Positions 1-6,813 of a stretch of DNA of 38,561 bases are shown piece after piece; within the stretch, counting starts at the first letter, position 1, and each line of letters begins with the position of its first letter. The notes under the pieces are model-generated. The model did no database searches, was not told the DNA's origin, and worked only from the letters and a program-made list of their open reading frames with translations. A program made the translations under genes and the position numbers. Origin of the DNA: an uncultured Eubacteriales bacterium (GTDB taxonomy: Bacteria; Bacillota; Clostridia; Oscillospirales; Oscillospiraceae); contig OMVL01000005.1 of assembly GCA_900314485.1 (NCBI GenBank), positions 1-38,561 on the forward strand, in the 5' to 3' direction.

Positions 1-175
1 CGAACTCGTTGAGCTGGTAGTTTGCCTGTCCGAACTGCGCCTCGTCGGTCTGATCCACATCTGCGGTGGGGACGGGGCCGTTCACCTCCGCACCGAGGGC
101 GGTCAGCGGAGCGCAAAGCCCCAGAACCGTCATCGCACTGATGAGCAGCGACAAAATACCTCTGATTTTTCTCAT
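1..175 (-). CDS. Secreted protein of unknown function, 5' part only
   Basis: The reading frame starts at an ATG (complement of 173-175) behind a good ribosome site (GAAAGGAG, complement of about 181-189) and runs off the left edge, so only about 58 residues are visible. The N-terminus MRKIRGILSLLISAMTVLGL is a Sec signal peptide: basic start, hydrophobic core, and a likely cleavage after ALGA near residue 29. What follows is polar and acidic (GPVPTADVDQTDEAQFGQ) and matches no family I recognise. The gene is divergent from an XRE regulator and has a consensus sigma-A promoter. Local control by that regulator is an inference. Confidence 0.7.
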   Translation of the reverse strand, partial: MRKIRGILSLLISAMTVLGLCAPLTALGAEVNGPVPTADVDQTDEAQFGQANYQLNEF

Positions 176-214
176 AGATTGCTCCTTTCTGCGGGTCCTC
201 CAATTGTCCTGCAT

Positions 215-230
215 CATATGCATCCATATG
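215..230. promoter_or_regulatory. Palindromic repeat, candidate XRE operator
   Basis: Two CATATG palindromes separated by CATC (215-220 and 225-230), with an overlapping ATGCAT palindrome between them. The repeats lie just downstream of the -10 box of the minus-strand promoter, across its expected transcription start. A repressor bound here would block that promoter. The neighbouring XRE protein is the obvious candidate, but this is inference from position. Confidence 0.45.
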
Positions 231-260
231 ATTATACTGCAAGTCGCATTTTAATGTCAA
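231..260 (-). promoter_or_regulatory. Sigma-A promoter of the secreted-protein gene
   Basis: On the minus strand, TTGACA (complement of 255-260) and TATAAT (complement of 231-236) are separated by 18 bases. Both hexamers are perfect consensus matches. A promoter this strong would be expected to need repression, which fits the palindromes just downstream. Confidence 0.8.
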
Positions 261-329
261 TAAAAGTTTACACAGATTGATAAGTGTATATCTTTAAATG
301 CATACTATCATTGACGTGAGGTGATAGAA

Positions 330-635
330 ATGCAAATTGGAGAACGCATCGGATATTTACGCGCACGGGAGGGCATCAGTCAGGCGGGGCTTGCCAAGGC
401 GCTGGGGGCGACGAGGGCGGCGGTAAACGCGTGGGAGATGGGCATCAGCAACCCCAATATGCAGTCTCTCATTGATCTGGCGGAATACTTTCACGTCTCC
501 ATGGACTATCTGCTGGGGATGGACAGCCGAGAGCAGGTCTCCATCGCCACTCTGAATCAGCGGGAGAAGGAGATCGTGGTCAATCTGATCCGCTACTTTG
601 ACGATTTGCGTGCGACGCCCGATTTGGAAGCGTAG
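330..635 (+). CDS. XRE-family transcriptional regulator
   Basis: 101-residue protein. An HTH_3/Cro-C1 domain spans about residues 4-60, with the usual pattern of a conserved Arg (IGYLRARE), Gln at the start of the second helix (ISQAGLAKALG) and a recognition helix (TRAAVNAWEMGISNP), followed by the characteristic L..LAEYFHVSMDYLLG. The C-terminus (about 65-101) is a short charged helix, probably for dimerisation. I chose ATG 330 because GAGGTGAT at 318-325 is an ideal ribosome site for it; an upstream in-frame GTG at 321 lies inside that site. The gene is divergent from the secreted-protein gene and likely controls it and itself through the palindromes at 215-230. The target is inferred. Confidence 0.85.
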   Translation: MQIGERIGYLRAREGISQAGLAKALGATRAAVNAWEMGISNPNMQSLIDLAEYFHVSMDYLLGMDSREQVSIATLNQREKEIVVNLIRYFDDLRATPDLEA

Positions 636-648
636 ACGAAAAAAGAGA

Positions 649-675
649 AAGCCCTCCGGCTGCGCCGGAGGGCTT
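649..675. terminator. Perfect hairpin after the XRE gene
   Basis: A 12-bp perfect stem (649-660 with 664-675) and TGC loop follow the XRE stop by 13 bases. The T-tract after it on the plus strand is only two bases. On the minus strand it is followed by a T-rich stretch, so it may work better in that direction. Its core is nearly identical to the hairpin at 885-909. Confidence 0.55.
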
Positions 676-884
676 GGAGGCTGCCAAAAAATACATTTTT
701 GACAGCCTCTCGATGAAAATCTGCGATTTTCATCGAATTTGCATCCATGCCGCGCGCACTCACTTCGTTCGCACACTTGCATGGATAGCAGTATTTTTGC
801 ACCGAAATGAATTCGGCACAAAAATAGATTTGATTCTATTCCGCCCTTTCGGGCGGAACTCTACGAGGTTTTTTGACACGCTGA

Positions 885-909
885 AAGCCCTCCGGAGACC
901 GGAGGGCTT
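885..909 (-). terminator. Terminator of the sugar ABC operon
   Basis: Perfect 11-bp stem (885-895 with 899-909), loop of three, starting 21 bases past the permease stop on the minus strand. The stem runs into TTTC on the minus strand. It is in the right place for an intrinsic terminator, although the U-tract is short. Confidence 0.6.
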
Positions 910-930
910 GAACTGTGCAAGGGGGAAGGA

Positions 931-2115
931 TCACTTCTTCCGGGCACGCACGTCGAAGGCGACAGCTGCGATGAAGATGATACCCTTGACGATGTACTGG
1001 TAGGAGATATCCACGCTCATCAGATTCATGCCGTTGGTGAGGGACATGATGACGAAGGTACCGATAATGGCGTTGGTGACCTTGCCCACGCCGCCGCTGA
1101 CGGCGGTACCGCCGATGTAGGAGGAGGCGATGGCATCCATCTCAAAGGCGTTGCCGGCGGTGGGGGTGGCGGAGGACAGACGAGAGGCATACAGAATACC
1201 GGACACTGCGGCCAGCACGGACATGGAGCAGAAGGCAAACTGGGTGACCAGCTTAACGTCAACACCGGACAGCTCAGCTGCCTGATCGTTGCCGCCGATG
1301 CCGTAGATGTAGCGGCCCAGCTTCGTCTTGCTCAGCAGGAAGGTGTAGATGGCGAGGATGACGCCCACGATGACGGCGCTCCAGGGAATGCCCTTATCGG
1401 AGGCCAGCACCACACAGACCACCAAGATGATGGCGGAGATGAGCACCAGACCGGCGATAAAGATGGGGGTGGAAACAACATCAAAATCGTACTTCTGCTT
1501 GTTGCGGCGGGACTTCACCTGGGAGTAGATGACCAGAGCCACGGCAACGACGCCGATGATAATGGTCGCCAGATGATAGCCGGTGCCGTTGGGGATGTCG
1601 GGGATAAAGCCCTGGCAAAGGGACAGGAAGCCCTTCTGGCTGATGACGATGGTGCCGGTCTTGGCCAGGGACAGGGACAGCAGGCCACGGAAGATGAACA
1701 TGCCGGCCAGGGTGGTGACGAAGGCAGGCACACCTACCCGCATGACCAAAGTGCCCTGATACAGGCCGATCAGCAGGCCGATCAGCAGAACGATGAGAAT
1801 GGCGAGCCACTGATTGACGCCGTGGGTCTGCATCAAAATAGCGGCGATGGCGCCTGTGAAGCCGGCCACATAGCCGACGGACAGGTCGATGTGCTTCAGG
1901 ATCAGGATCAGCGTCATGCCAATGGCAAGCACGGCAACGTAGGCGGCCTGATTAAAGAGGTTGGTGATGTTGGAGGGCTTAAAGAATTTGCCGCCGGACC
2001 AGATCTGGAAGAACAACATGATGAGGACCAGAGCGATATACATCATATAGCTCTTGATGTTGTCTTTCAGAAGCCGTCCGATCTCCGAGCCAGTAGATTG
2101 CTTCTTATTTTCCAT
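931..2115 (-). CDS. mmsB: Monosaccharide ABC transporter permease (MmsB/GguB type)
   Basis: 394-residue integral membrane protein of the BPD_transp_2 superfamily, the permease of CUT2-type importers. About ten hydrophobic segments are visible, beginning at residues 23-45. Typical CUT2 motifs are present: GMTLILILKHIDLSVG near 65-80, and late in the protein GGNDQAAELSGV and SSYIGGTAVSGGVG. The hydrophilic insertion with SRRNKQKYDFDV (about 200-215) and the overall length fit the multiple-monosaccharide GguB subgroup better than RbsC. The ATPase gene ends 13 bases upstream, so the two are cotranscribed. The exact sugar cannot be read from sequence; related systems carry arabinose, xylose, galactose or glucose. 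Confidence 0.88.
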   Translation of the reverse strand: MENKKQSTGSEIGRLLKDNIKSYMMYIALVLIMLFFQIWSGGKFFKPSNITNLFNQAAYVAVLAIGMTLILILKHIDLSVGYVAGFTGAIAAILMQTHGVNQWLAILIVLLIGLLIGLYQGTLVMRVGVPAFVTTLAGMFIFRGLLSLSLAKTGTIVISQKGFLSLCQGFIPDIPNGTGYHLATIIIGVVAVALVIYSQVKSRRNKQKYDFDVVSTPIFIAGLVLISAIILVVCVVLASDKGIPWSAVIVGVILAIYTFLLSKTKLGRYIYGIGGNDQAAELSGVDVKLVTQFAFCSMSVLAAVSGILYASRLSSATPTAGNAFEMDAIASSYIGGTAVSGGVGKVTNAIIGTFVIMSLTNGMNLMSVDISYQYIVKGIIFIAAVAFDVRARKK

Positions 2116-2128
2116 TTTACTCTCTCCC

Positions 2129-3661
2129 TTAGTTGCTGTTAATGGCCATCTTCATGACCTTTTCCTCGGTGGCATCGGCTGCATCCAGCTCGCCGGTGAT
2201 ATGACCCTCGCTCATGACGTACAGACGGTCGGACATGCCCAGAACTTCGGGCAGCTCGGAGGAGATCATGATGATGCTCATGCCGTCCTCCACCATCTTG
2301 TTCATGAGGGAGTAGATCTCGTACTTGGCGCCCACATCGATGCCGCGGGTGGGCTCATCCAAAATCAGCACCTTGGGGGTGACGAACAGCCACTTGGCGA
2401 TCTGTACCTTCTGCTGGTTGCCGCCGGACAGGTTGACCGTCTTCTGCTCAATGGAAGGAGCCTTGATGTTGATCTCGTCCTTGTACTTGTTGGCGACAAT
2501 GATCTCCTTCTGTTCGTCAATGGCAAGGCCATTGGCCAGAGCGCCCAGATTGGGCAAGGTGATGTTGTAGCGAATATCCTGGATCAGCACGAGACCGTTG
2601 CCCTTGCGGTCCTCGGTGACGTAGGCGAGACCTGCCTTGATCGCCTCACGGGGGCTCTTGAAGTTATGGGTCTTTCCGTCCAGAACGACCTCGCCGGACT
2701 TGATGCGGTAGCCATAGGGGTTGCCGAAGACGGACAGAGCGCACTCGGTACGACCGGCGCCCATCAGGCCCTGCAGCCCCACGATCTCGCCCTTGCGGAC
2801 CTTCAGATTGACGTCGTGCAGAATCTCCCGGCCGGTATTGGGGTCTTCCACAGTCAGGTGCTTTATTTCAAACATGACGTCACCGAACGGGTGCTCGGCG
2901 CGCTTGGGGTAGACGTTGTCAATGCTGCGGCCCACCATGTGGCGGATGATATTCGATTCGGAGATATCGTCCGTTTTGGCGTCCATAGAGCAGATGGTGC
3001 TGCCGTCACGAAGGACGGTGATGGTATCAGCAATGGCAGTGACCTCACGCAGCTTGTGGGAGATCATGATGCAGGTGATGCCGGATTTCTTCAACTCGCG
3101 CATCAGATCCAGAAGGTTCTGGCTGTCGTCCTCGTTGAGGGAGGAGGTGGGTTCGTCAAAGATGATGAGCTTGCAGTTTTTGGAGAGGGCCTTAGCGATC
3201 TCCACCAGCTGCTGATTGCCGGTGTTCAGCCGTTTGACGGGAAGGGAGGGGTCCACCTTGAGCCGGACCTTTTCCAGCATCTTCTTGGACTGGACAATGG
3301 TCTCGTTCCAATCCACCTGATGTCCCTTCATGATCTCGTGGCCAAAATAAATATTCTCATAGATGGGAAGCTCCGGGAACAGCGCCAGCTCCTGATAGAT
3401 GATGGCGATACCCTTTGCCTCGCTGTCGGCGATGTGGCGGAACTGCTGTACCTCGCCGTTATAGACAATGTCACCGGTGTAGGTGCCGTACTTCCACACG
3501 CCGGAGAGGACCTTCATCAGGGTAGATTTGCCTGCGCCGTTTTCGCCCACCAGACAGTGGATCTCGCCTCTGCGAACTTTAAAGTTCACGTTGTCCAGGG
3601 CCTTGACGCCGGGGAACTCCTTGGTGATGTTCCTCATTTCAAGGATATATTCGTTGTCCAT
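2129..3661 (-). CDS. mmsA: Monosaccharide ABC transporter, tandem ATPase (MmsA/GguA type)
   Basis: 510 residues with two nucleotide-binding domains in one chain, as in CUT2 importers. Domain 1 has Walker A GENGAGKST (about 39-47) and Walker B LIIFDEPTSS; its signature is degenerate (NTGNQQLVEIAKAL). Domain 2 has the family's altered Walker A GLMGAGRTE, a canonical signature LSGGNQQKVQIAKWL, and Walker B VLILDEPTRGIDVG. The asymmetry is normal for this family, with one intact and one impaired ATP site. The gene sits between the binding-protein and permease genes on the same strand. A 10-bp hairpin in the gap to the binding-protein gene probably sets the expression ratio. Confidence 0.92.
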   Translation of the reverse strand: MDNEYILEMRNITKEFPGVKALDNVNFKVRRGEIHCLVGENGAGKSTLMKVLSGVWKYGTYTGDIVYNGEVQQFRHIADSEAKGIAIIYQELALFPELPIYENIYFGHEIMKGHQVDWNETIVQSKKMLEKVRLKVDPSLPVKRLNTGNQQLVEIAKALSKNCKLIIFDEPTSSLNEDDSQNLLDLMRELKKSGITCIMISHKLREVTAIADTITVLRDGSTICSMDAKTDDISESNIIRHMVGRSIDNVYPKRAEHPFGDVMFEIKHLTVEDPNTGREILHDVNLKVRKGEIVGLQGLMGAGRTECALSVFGNPYGYRIKSGEVVLDGKTHNFKSPREAIKAGLAYVTEDRKGNGLVLIQDIRYNITLPNLGALANGLAIDEQKEIIVANKYKDEINIKAPSIEQKTVNLSGGNQQKVQIAKWLFVTPKVLILDEPTRGIDVGAKYEIYSLMNKMVEDGMSIIMISSELPEVLGMSDRLYVMSEGHITGELDAADATEEKVMKMAINSN

Positions 3662-3692
3662 GTAATATGCTCCTGTCTCTTATTAAGGAGTA

Positions 3693-3722
3693 GCCGGCTC
3701 TGCGGCGAACCACAGAGCCGGC
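3693..3722 (-). promoter_or_regulatory. Intercistronic hairpin between binding-protein and ATPase genes
   Basis: 10-bp perfect stem GCCGGCTCTG / CAGAGCCGGC (3693-3702 with 3713-3722), 19 bases after the lipoprotein stop on the minus strand and without a T-tract. This arrangement is known to protect upstream binding-protein mRNA or attenuate downstream expression. That role is inferred here. Confidence 0.6.
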
Positions 3723-3741
3723 CGTAAATCGTCAAATAGGA

Positions 3742-4914
3742 TTACTGAGCGGCGTCGATGTCGGACTGAGAGAAGCTACCGGCAGCGATCAGATCGGCCA
3801 GGTTGCTCTGGTCAACGACGGTAACAGCCTGCTCCACAGAGGGAACGTCGATGACCTGGTTGTTGTAGGTAGCATCGGTAGCGGGAGTGCTGCCGTTGAG
3901 CAGATCAGCAACCAGAGCGCAGGTGGTCTCAGCCAGGGTGGCGGTGTTCTTCCAAACGGTCATGCTCTGCTTGCCGTCCTGGATGTACTTCAGAGAAGCG
4001 TTCTCAGCGTCCTGACCGGTGATGACGTAGCTGGTGACGTCGGAGTCAGCGGTGAAGGCGTCGGCGATGGCACGGGCAGTACCGTCGTTGGGAGCCAGGA
4101 TGGCGACGTTGCCCTTCTGGGAGGCGTCAGCGGCGACCAGGTTGCCCTCGGCCAGAGTCTTAGCAGTGGCGAAGTCCCAGTTGGTGGTGATGGTGCCGAG
4201 GATACCGGCCAGAGTCTCGTGGTCGGCATCGGGATCCAGAGCGCCCAGACCGTCGACGGAGGGGCAGTTCTCAACGACGAACTGACCGTTGGCAACAGCC
4301 TCGTTCAGGACGGACCAAGCACCGGCGAAGAAGATGAATGCGTTGTTGTCGGTGACAGCGCCGGAGTACAGATACAGAGGCACGCCGGTCTGGCCTGCAT
4401 AAGCGTCGATCAGGTACTGGCCCTGAGCAACACCAACTGCGAAGGAGTTGAAGGTGATGTAGTAGTCAACAGCGTCAGTGCCAGTGATCAGACGGTCATA
4501 GCAGACGACGGTGACGCCGGCGTCCTTAGCCTTCTGAACAGCAGCGCCGGCAGCGGAAGCGTCCTGAGCGCAGATGACCAGGACCTTGATGTCCTTCTCC
4601 AGCAGGGCCTCGACGTTGGACAGCTCGGTCTCGGACTTGCCCTGAGAGAACAGAACCTCAGAGGTGAAGCCGGCGGAGCTCAGAGCGGCCTCGAAGGAAG
4701 CCTCGTCCTGCAGCCAGCGGGGCTCTTCCTTGGTGGGAAGAACGATGCCGACCTGGACGCCGTCGCTGGAAGTGTTGTCAGCGGGGGCAGCGTCGTCAGT
4801 GGTGGAAGTGTTGTTGTCAGTGTCAGCGGGGGTTTCGGTGTTGGTGTTGCCGCCGCAAGCGACCAGGGCAAAAGCCATAGCCAGCGCGAGCAGCAGTGCG
4901 AGTACCTTTTTCAT
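3742..4914 (-). CDS. chvE: Sugar-binding lipoprotein (ChvE-like)
   Basis: 390 residues. MKKVLALLLALAMAFALVAC is a lipoprotein signal with the lipid-modified cysteine at position 20. A Thr/Asn/Asp-rich linker (about 22-50) separates the anchor from a type I periplasmic-binding fold: VGIVLPTKEEPRW near 53, then VLVICAQDASAAGAAVQKAKDAGVTVVCYDRL, typical of the sugar-binding family related to ChvE and xylose-binding XylF. GNVAILAPNDGTARAIADAF and VITGQDAE continue the fold. The start is backed by TGGAGGATCACT upstream. It is the first gene of the three-gene importer operon and the one expected to be made in excess. Substrate unknown; monosaccharide by family. Confidence 0.9.
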   Translation of the reverse strand: MKKVLALLLALAMAFALVACGGNTNTETPADTDNNTSTTDDAAPADNTSSDGVQVGIVLPTKEEPRWLQDEASFEAALSSAGFTSEVLFSQGKSETELSNVEALLEKDIKVLVICAQDASAAGAAVQKAKDAGVTVVCYDRLITGTDAVDYYITFNSFAVGVAQGQYLIDAYAGQTGVPLYLYSGAVTDNNAFIFFAGAWSVLNEAVANGQFVVENCPSVDGLGALDPDADHETLAGILGTITTNWDFATAKTLAEGNLVAADASQKGNVAILAPNDGTARAIADAFTADSDVTSYVITGQDAENASLKYIQDGKQSMTVWKNTATLAETTCALVADLLNGSTPATDATYNNQVIDVPSVEQAVTVVDQSNLADLIAAGSFSQSDIDAAQ

Positions 4915-4946
4915 AGTGATCCTCCATTTTTTGATTTTTTTTATCC

Positions 4947-4963
4947 AACGGACTCCAGCCGTT
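4947..4963 (-). promoter_or_regulatory. Inverted repeat in the sugar operon leader
   Basis: AACGG (4947-4951) and CCGTT (4959-4963) form an inverted repeat with a 7-base centre, about 40-50 bases downstream of the predicted transcription start and before the chvE ribosome site. It could be an operator for a sugar-responsive regulator or a small leader hairpin. No regulator gene is adjacent. Confidence 0.3.
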
Positions 4964-5009
4964 TAGATACACTTTTAAAAACTCTTATCCAAATTTGCCT
5001 AACGAAGCG

Positions 5010-5038
5010 ATAATATCACAAAGTCCTTTCAATGTCAA
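5010..5038 (-). promoter_or_regulatory. Sigma-A promoter of the sugar ABC operon
   Basis: On the minus strand, TTGACA (complement of 5033-5038), a 17-base spacer, and TATTAT (complement of 5010-5015). The leader to the chvE ATG is about 90 bases. The hexamers and spacing are near ideal, so control probably comes from repression rather than from a weak promoter. Confidence 0.8.
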
Positions 5039-5093
5039 CATCTGTGTTAAAAAATATTTCTAAAGCAACAAACGGTTGAAAAACTCTGTCAAC

Positions 5094-5375
5094 TCAGACC
5101 TCGCTGTCATCTTCAAATGGATCGTTGGGGGACTGTGCCGCGGAATTTTCCTTATAGTGGCCGCTGACCATAGCAAAGAGACCCAGGATCATCAGCAGAA
5201 TGCCGACAACGGCAAACAGGCCCATAAAGAGATAGATGGGAAGGGGGCTTCCGGCTGTCTCACCCAGCCCCTGATACATTTTATAGATCGCATAGAACAA
5301 ATAGACGCCGACGACCAGCATAAGAAGGAAAGACATGCGGGAGCATCTGTCCATCCAACCTGTCAGTTTTTTCAT
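5094..5375 (-). CDS. Small membrane protein, two TM segments
   Basis: 93 residues starting MKKLTGWMDR. Two hydrophobic helices are seen: SFLLMLVVGVYLFYAIYKMY (about 14-33) and IYLFMGLFAVVGILLMILGLFAM (about 45-68). The tail is acidic and polar and ends PNDPFEDDSEV. The frame is open further upstream, but the start at 5375 has a clear GAGGTG ribosome site, and the upstream part of the frame overlaps the promoter. I recognise no family; small two-helix proteins of this kind are common and uncharacterised in Clostridia. It has its own promoter and no obvious terminator before the sugar operon. Confidence 0.65.
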   Translation of the reverse strand: MKKLTGWMDRCSRMSFLLMLVVGVYLFYAIYKMYQGLGETAGSPLPIYLFMGLFAVVGILLMILGLFAMVSGHYKENSAAQSPNDPFEDDSEV

Positions 5376-5442
5376 AAACACCTCGAAGTTTAGGGCAAAC
5401 TGCCATACTGCACAAGGTGCAAGCCTTTGCCCGATTGCCTGT

Positions 5443-5471
5443 ATTGTACAAAACAAGGGATGTTTTGTCAA
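5443..5471 (-). promoter_or_regulatory. Sigma-A promoter of the small membrane protein
   Basis: TTGACA (complement of 5466-5471), 17-base spacer, TACAAT (complement of 5443-5448). The untranslated leader would be about 60 bases. Because these elements lie inside the upstream extension of the frame, they also support the later start codon at 5375. Confidence 0.8.
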
Positions 5472-5539
5472 TTACTTTTATCAAAAAACGGCGGGTGCAA
5501 AGCGCACATTTTTTCTGGAAGTATTTTCGGGCATATGAA

Positions 5540-5567
5540 AAAAATCAGGGCAAAAGCCCTGATTTTT
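5540..5567 (-). terminator. Bidirectional hairpin downstream of 6S RNA
   Basis: Perfect 12-bp stem (5540-5551 with 5556-5567), AAAA loop, and five T residues at the end in either direction. On the minus strand it lies about 40 bases past the 6S RNA 3' end, so it may be a backup terminator. Confidence 0.75.
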
Positions 5568-5604
5568 CGGAAAAACATCTGATTTTGAGTAGAAATGGAA
5601 AACA

Positions 5605-5803
5605 AAAAGACCCCGCTCTGGCCGTGTGACCAATTTCAAACCTGCACCTAAGGGCAGGTGGGACGCTTCCGGCTGGCTTTACTGCTTCCAACGTCCGGCG
5701 CGAAGCGCGGGGAGGCCTGCAAACCGCCAGTCGAGAGGTGCATCCCGTTTGAGAATTGTGGGTTTAAACACTGGTCATCACGAACCGAGCAGGGCAATGA
5801 ACT
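5605..5803 (-). ncRNA. ssrS: 6S RNA
   Basis: On the minus strand this non-coding stretch folds as the long rod typical of 6S RNA. The ends pair over a distance: GCTCGGTTCGTGATGACCA (complement of about 5772-5790) with TGGTCACACGGCCAGAGC (complement of about 5614-5631). Inner helices are GGGATGC with GCGTCCC and CTGGC with GCCAG, flanking an open central region. There is an ACCTGC...GCAGGT hairpin on the 3' side, as seen in Firmicutes 6S RNAs. A T-rich tract follows the closing stem. 6S RNA binds the sigma-A holoenzyme and mimics an open promoter. The DUF1292 gene ends just upstream on the same strand. A possible embedded promoter, TTTGAG-16-AATAAT (complement of 5815-5842), would start transcription near the predicted 5' end. 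Ends are approximate. Confidence 0.82.
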
Positions 5804-5815
5804 TGGAAAGAGGAA

Positions 5816-6121
5816 TTATTCCTCGTCGTCCTCATCCTCAAAGAGGGCCTCCATAAAGAGATCGTAGACGGCGTTCAGCTCAGCCTCGTTCTCGATGGTG
5901 ACCAGCTCCTCCTCGTCTCCGTTGTCAGAGACGACCTTGAGGATGATCATACCGTAATCATCGTTATCCTCGGCACTGTCTGCCTCATCCTCGGGAATGG
6001 TGGGGAAGAAAGACATATAAACGGCGCCGTTATACTCCAGCGTATCCAGGTATTCCAGTTCGGTCTCGTTGCCGTCCTCATCGGTCAACGTGATAAAGGT
6101 GCTCTCAAAGGACTCGTCCAT
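5816..6121 (-). CDS. DUF1292 family protein
   Basis: 101-residue acidic protein starting MDESFESTFITLTDEDGNE. It has the DUF1292 (YrzB-like) pattern: a short beta-rich domain with EDGNETELEYLDTLEYNGAVYMSFFP, ...YGMIILKVVSDNGDEEELVTIENEAELNAVYDLFME, and a run of acidic residues at the end. Function is unknown; it is a widely conserved cytoplasmic protein in Firmicutes. I chose ATG 6121 because AAGGATGG lies eight bases upstream. An ATG at 6133 in the same frame has its ribosome site almost touching the start. 6S RNA follows directly on the same strand. Confidence 0.82.
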   Translation of the reverse strand: MDESFESTFITLTDEDGNETELEYLDTLEYNGAVYMSFFPTIPEDEADSAEDNDDYGMIILKVVSDNGDEEELVTIENEAELNAVYDLFMEALFEDEDDEE

Positions 6122-6216
6122 AGCATTTACCATCCTTTCTCTTTGCGTGTCTCTATTGTACCCTGTGCAGGCGGAAAAAGCAAGAGGGAGAAGGGATCAA
6201 TTTATGGAAAAAGCCT

Positions 6217-6570
6217 TTAAGAAGTGATGTCCTCCAGCAGGGCAGTCAAGTCCTCCCGGCTTTCCACAATAATACCTCTTGAGAGGGCCTCCCGGTCCTG
6301 CTTTGGAAGCAGAGAGACGGACACTCCGGTGTGGCAGATCACGTCCTCGCCCTGTAAGATGCAGATCTCATCACCCACAGCCTTAATGAGATAGGGCGTC
6401 AGAGGGTCGGCAGCATCCTCCGGCAGCTCCAGCTGGGCAGAGGCCAGGGCGGGAGAAGAGGAGGGGGCAGAGGCCGGACTGCCCATCAGGACATAAAAAC
6501 AGAACGCCAGAGTCATGGAGAACAGAGCCAGAGAGAGGGCTGCGAAGAGCAGATAAGGTCGCTTATCCAT
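6217..6570 (-). CDS. Membrane-anchored protein with BofC C-terminal-like domain
   Basis: 117 residues. There is one N-terminal membrane anchor (YLLFAALSLALFSMTLAFCFYVLM, about 6-29), then a Ser/Pro/Ala-rich linker. The C-terminal domain of about 60 residues (YLIKAVGDEICILQ...VSLLPKQDREALSRGIIVESREDLTALLEDITS) resembles the small domain at the C-terminus of BofC and of many short clostridial membrane proteins. BofC inhibits the SpoIVB protease in Bacillus; whether this protein has any such role is unknown. The start has a GGAGGTG ribosome site and a TATAAT (complement of 6592-6597) upstream with a poor -35. It is divergent from the PBP gene. Confidence 0.6.
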   Translation of the reverse strand: MDKRPYLLFAALSLALFSMTLAFCFYVLMGSPASAPSSSPALASAQLELPEDAADPLTPYLIKAVGDEICILQGEDVICHTGVSVSLLPKQDREALSRGIIVESREDLTALLEDITS

Positions 6571-6813
6571 GGAAAGGGCACCTCCGTATACATTATATAA
6601 TATGGTGAGTGGTAACAGTGTGTCCGGAAAAGATTAAAATTATCCAAAATTTTCTGAAAATCTCCGGTCCGGCCTTGCATAACCGGGAAAACTTTGGCAC
6701 AATAAGACGGAAACAGACTGTGCGTGGAGATCTGTTTGACAGGTGTGATATACTAGTAGAGGCAGGATGTCCGGGGCGCAGCCCTCAGGCTCTTGCCGGG
6801 AGGTAACCAGACT
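6571..6813. other. Divergent intergenic region, BofC-like gene / PBP gene
   Basis: About 240 bases without a gene. It holds a TATAAT for the leftward gene. For the PBP there is only a weak candidate, TTGCAT (6675-6680), 17 bases, CACAAT (6698-6703). A lone TTGACA at 6736-6741 has no -10 at proper spacing; the TATACT at 6749 is only seven bases away. No hairpin or riboswitch was recognised. Confidence 0.4.

Larger units (their letters stand above)
649..909. repeat. Stem-loop-rich non-coding element bounded by twin hairpins
   Basis: This roughly 260-base gap has no convincing gene and is filled with consecutive inverted repeats: 649-660/664-675; 677-690/696-709 (one wobble); 711-721/725-735 (11 bp, perfect); 743-750/779-786; 793-806/812-825 (two wobbles); 840-846/851-857; 885-895/899-909. 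The first and last hairpins share the same GCCCTCCGG core, and TTTTTGACA occurs as a direct repeat near 696 and 870. The organisation resembles a small palindromic intergenic repeat, or a non-autonomous element inserted between duplicated terminators. It could instead encode a structured RNA. Mobility is inferred. Confidence 0.5.

Noticed and set aside
674-1003. Possible 109-residue protein in the stem-loop-rich gap
   Set aside because: The frame follows the inverted repeats, runs into the permease gene on the other strand, and has no ribosome site. The structured DNA or RNA explains the region better.
2129-3661. Degenerate signature and Walker motifs in the sugar ATPase as a sign of a broken gene
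   Set aside because: The altered first signature and second Walker A are normal in CUT2-type tandem ATPases, and the frame is intact.
2054-3727. A 557-codon plus-strand frame opposite the tandem sugar ATPase gene
   Set aside because: The minus-strand ATPase has complete Walker and signature motifs. The plus-strand translation is an artefact of codon bias.
5626-5867. Short plus-strand frames over the 6S RNA region
   Set aside because: They are opposite a well-formed 6S RNA fold, have no good ribosome sites, and encode Arg/Ser-rich sequence without features.
6736-6754. TTGACA followed by TATACT as a PBP promoter
   Set aside because: The two hexamers are only seven bases apart, too close for sigma-A.
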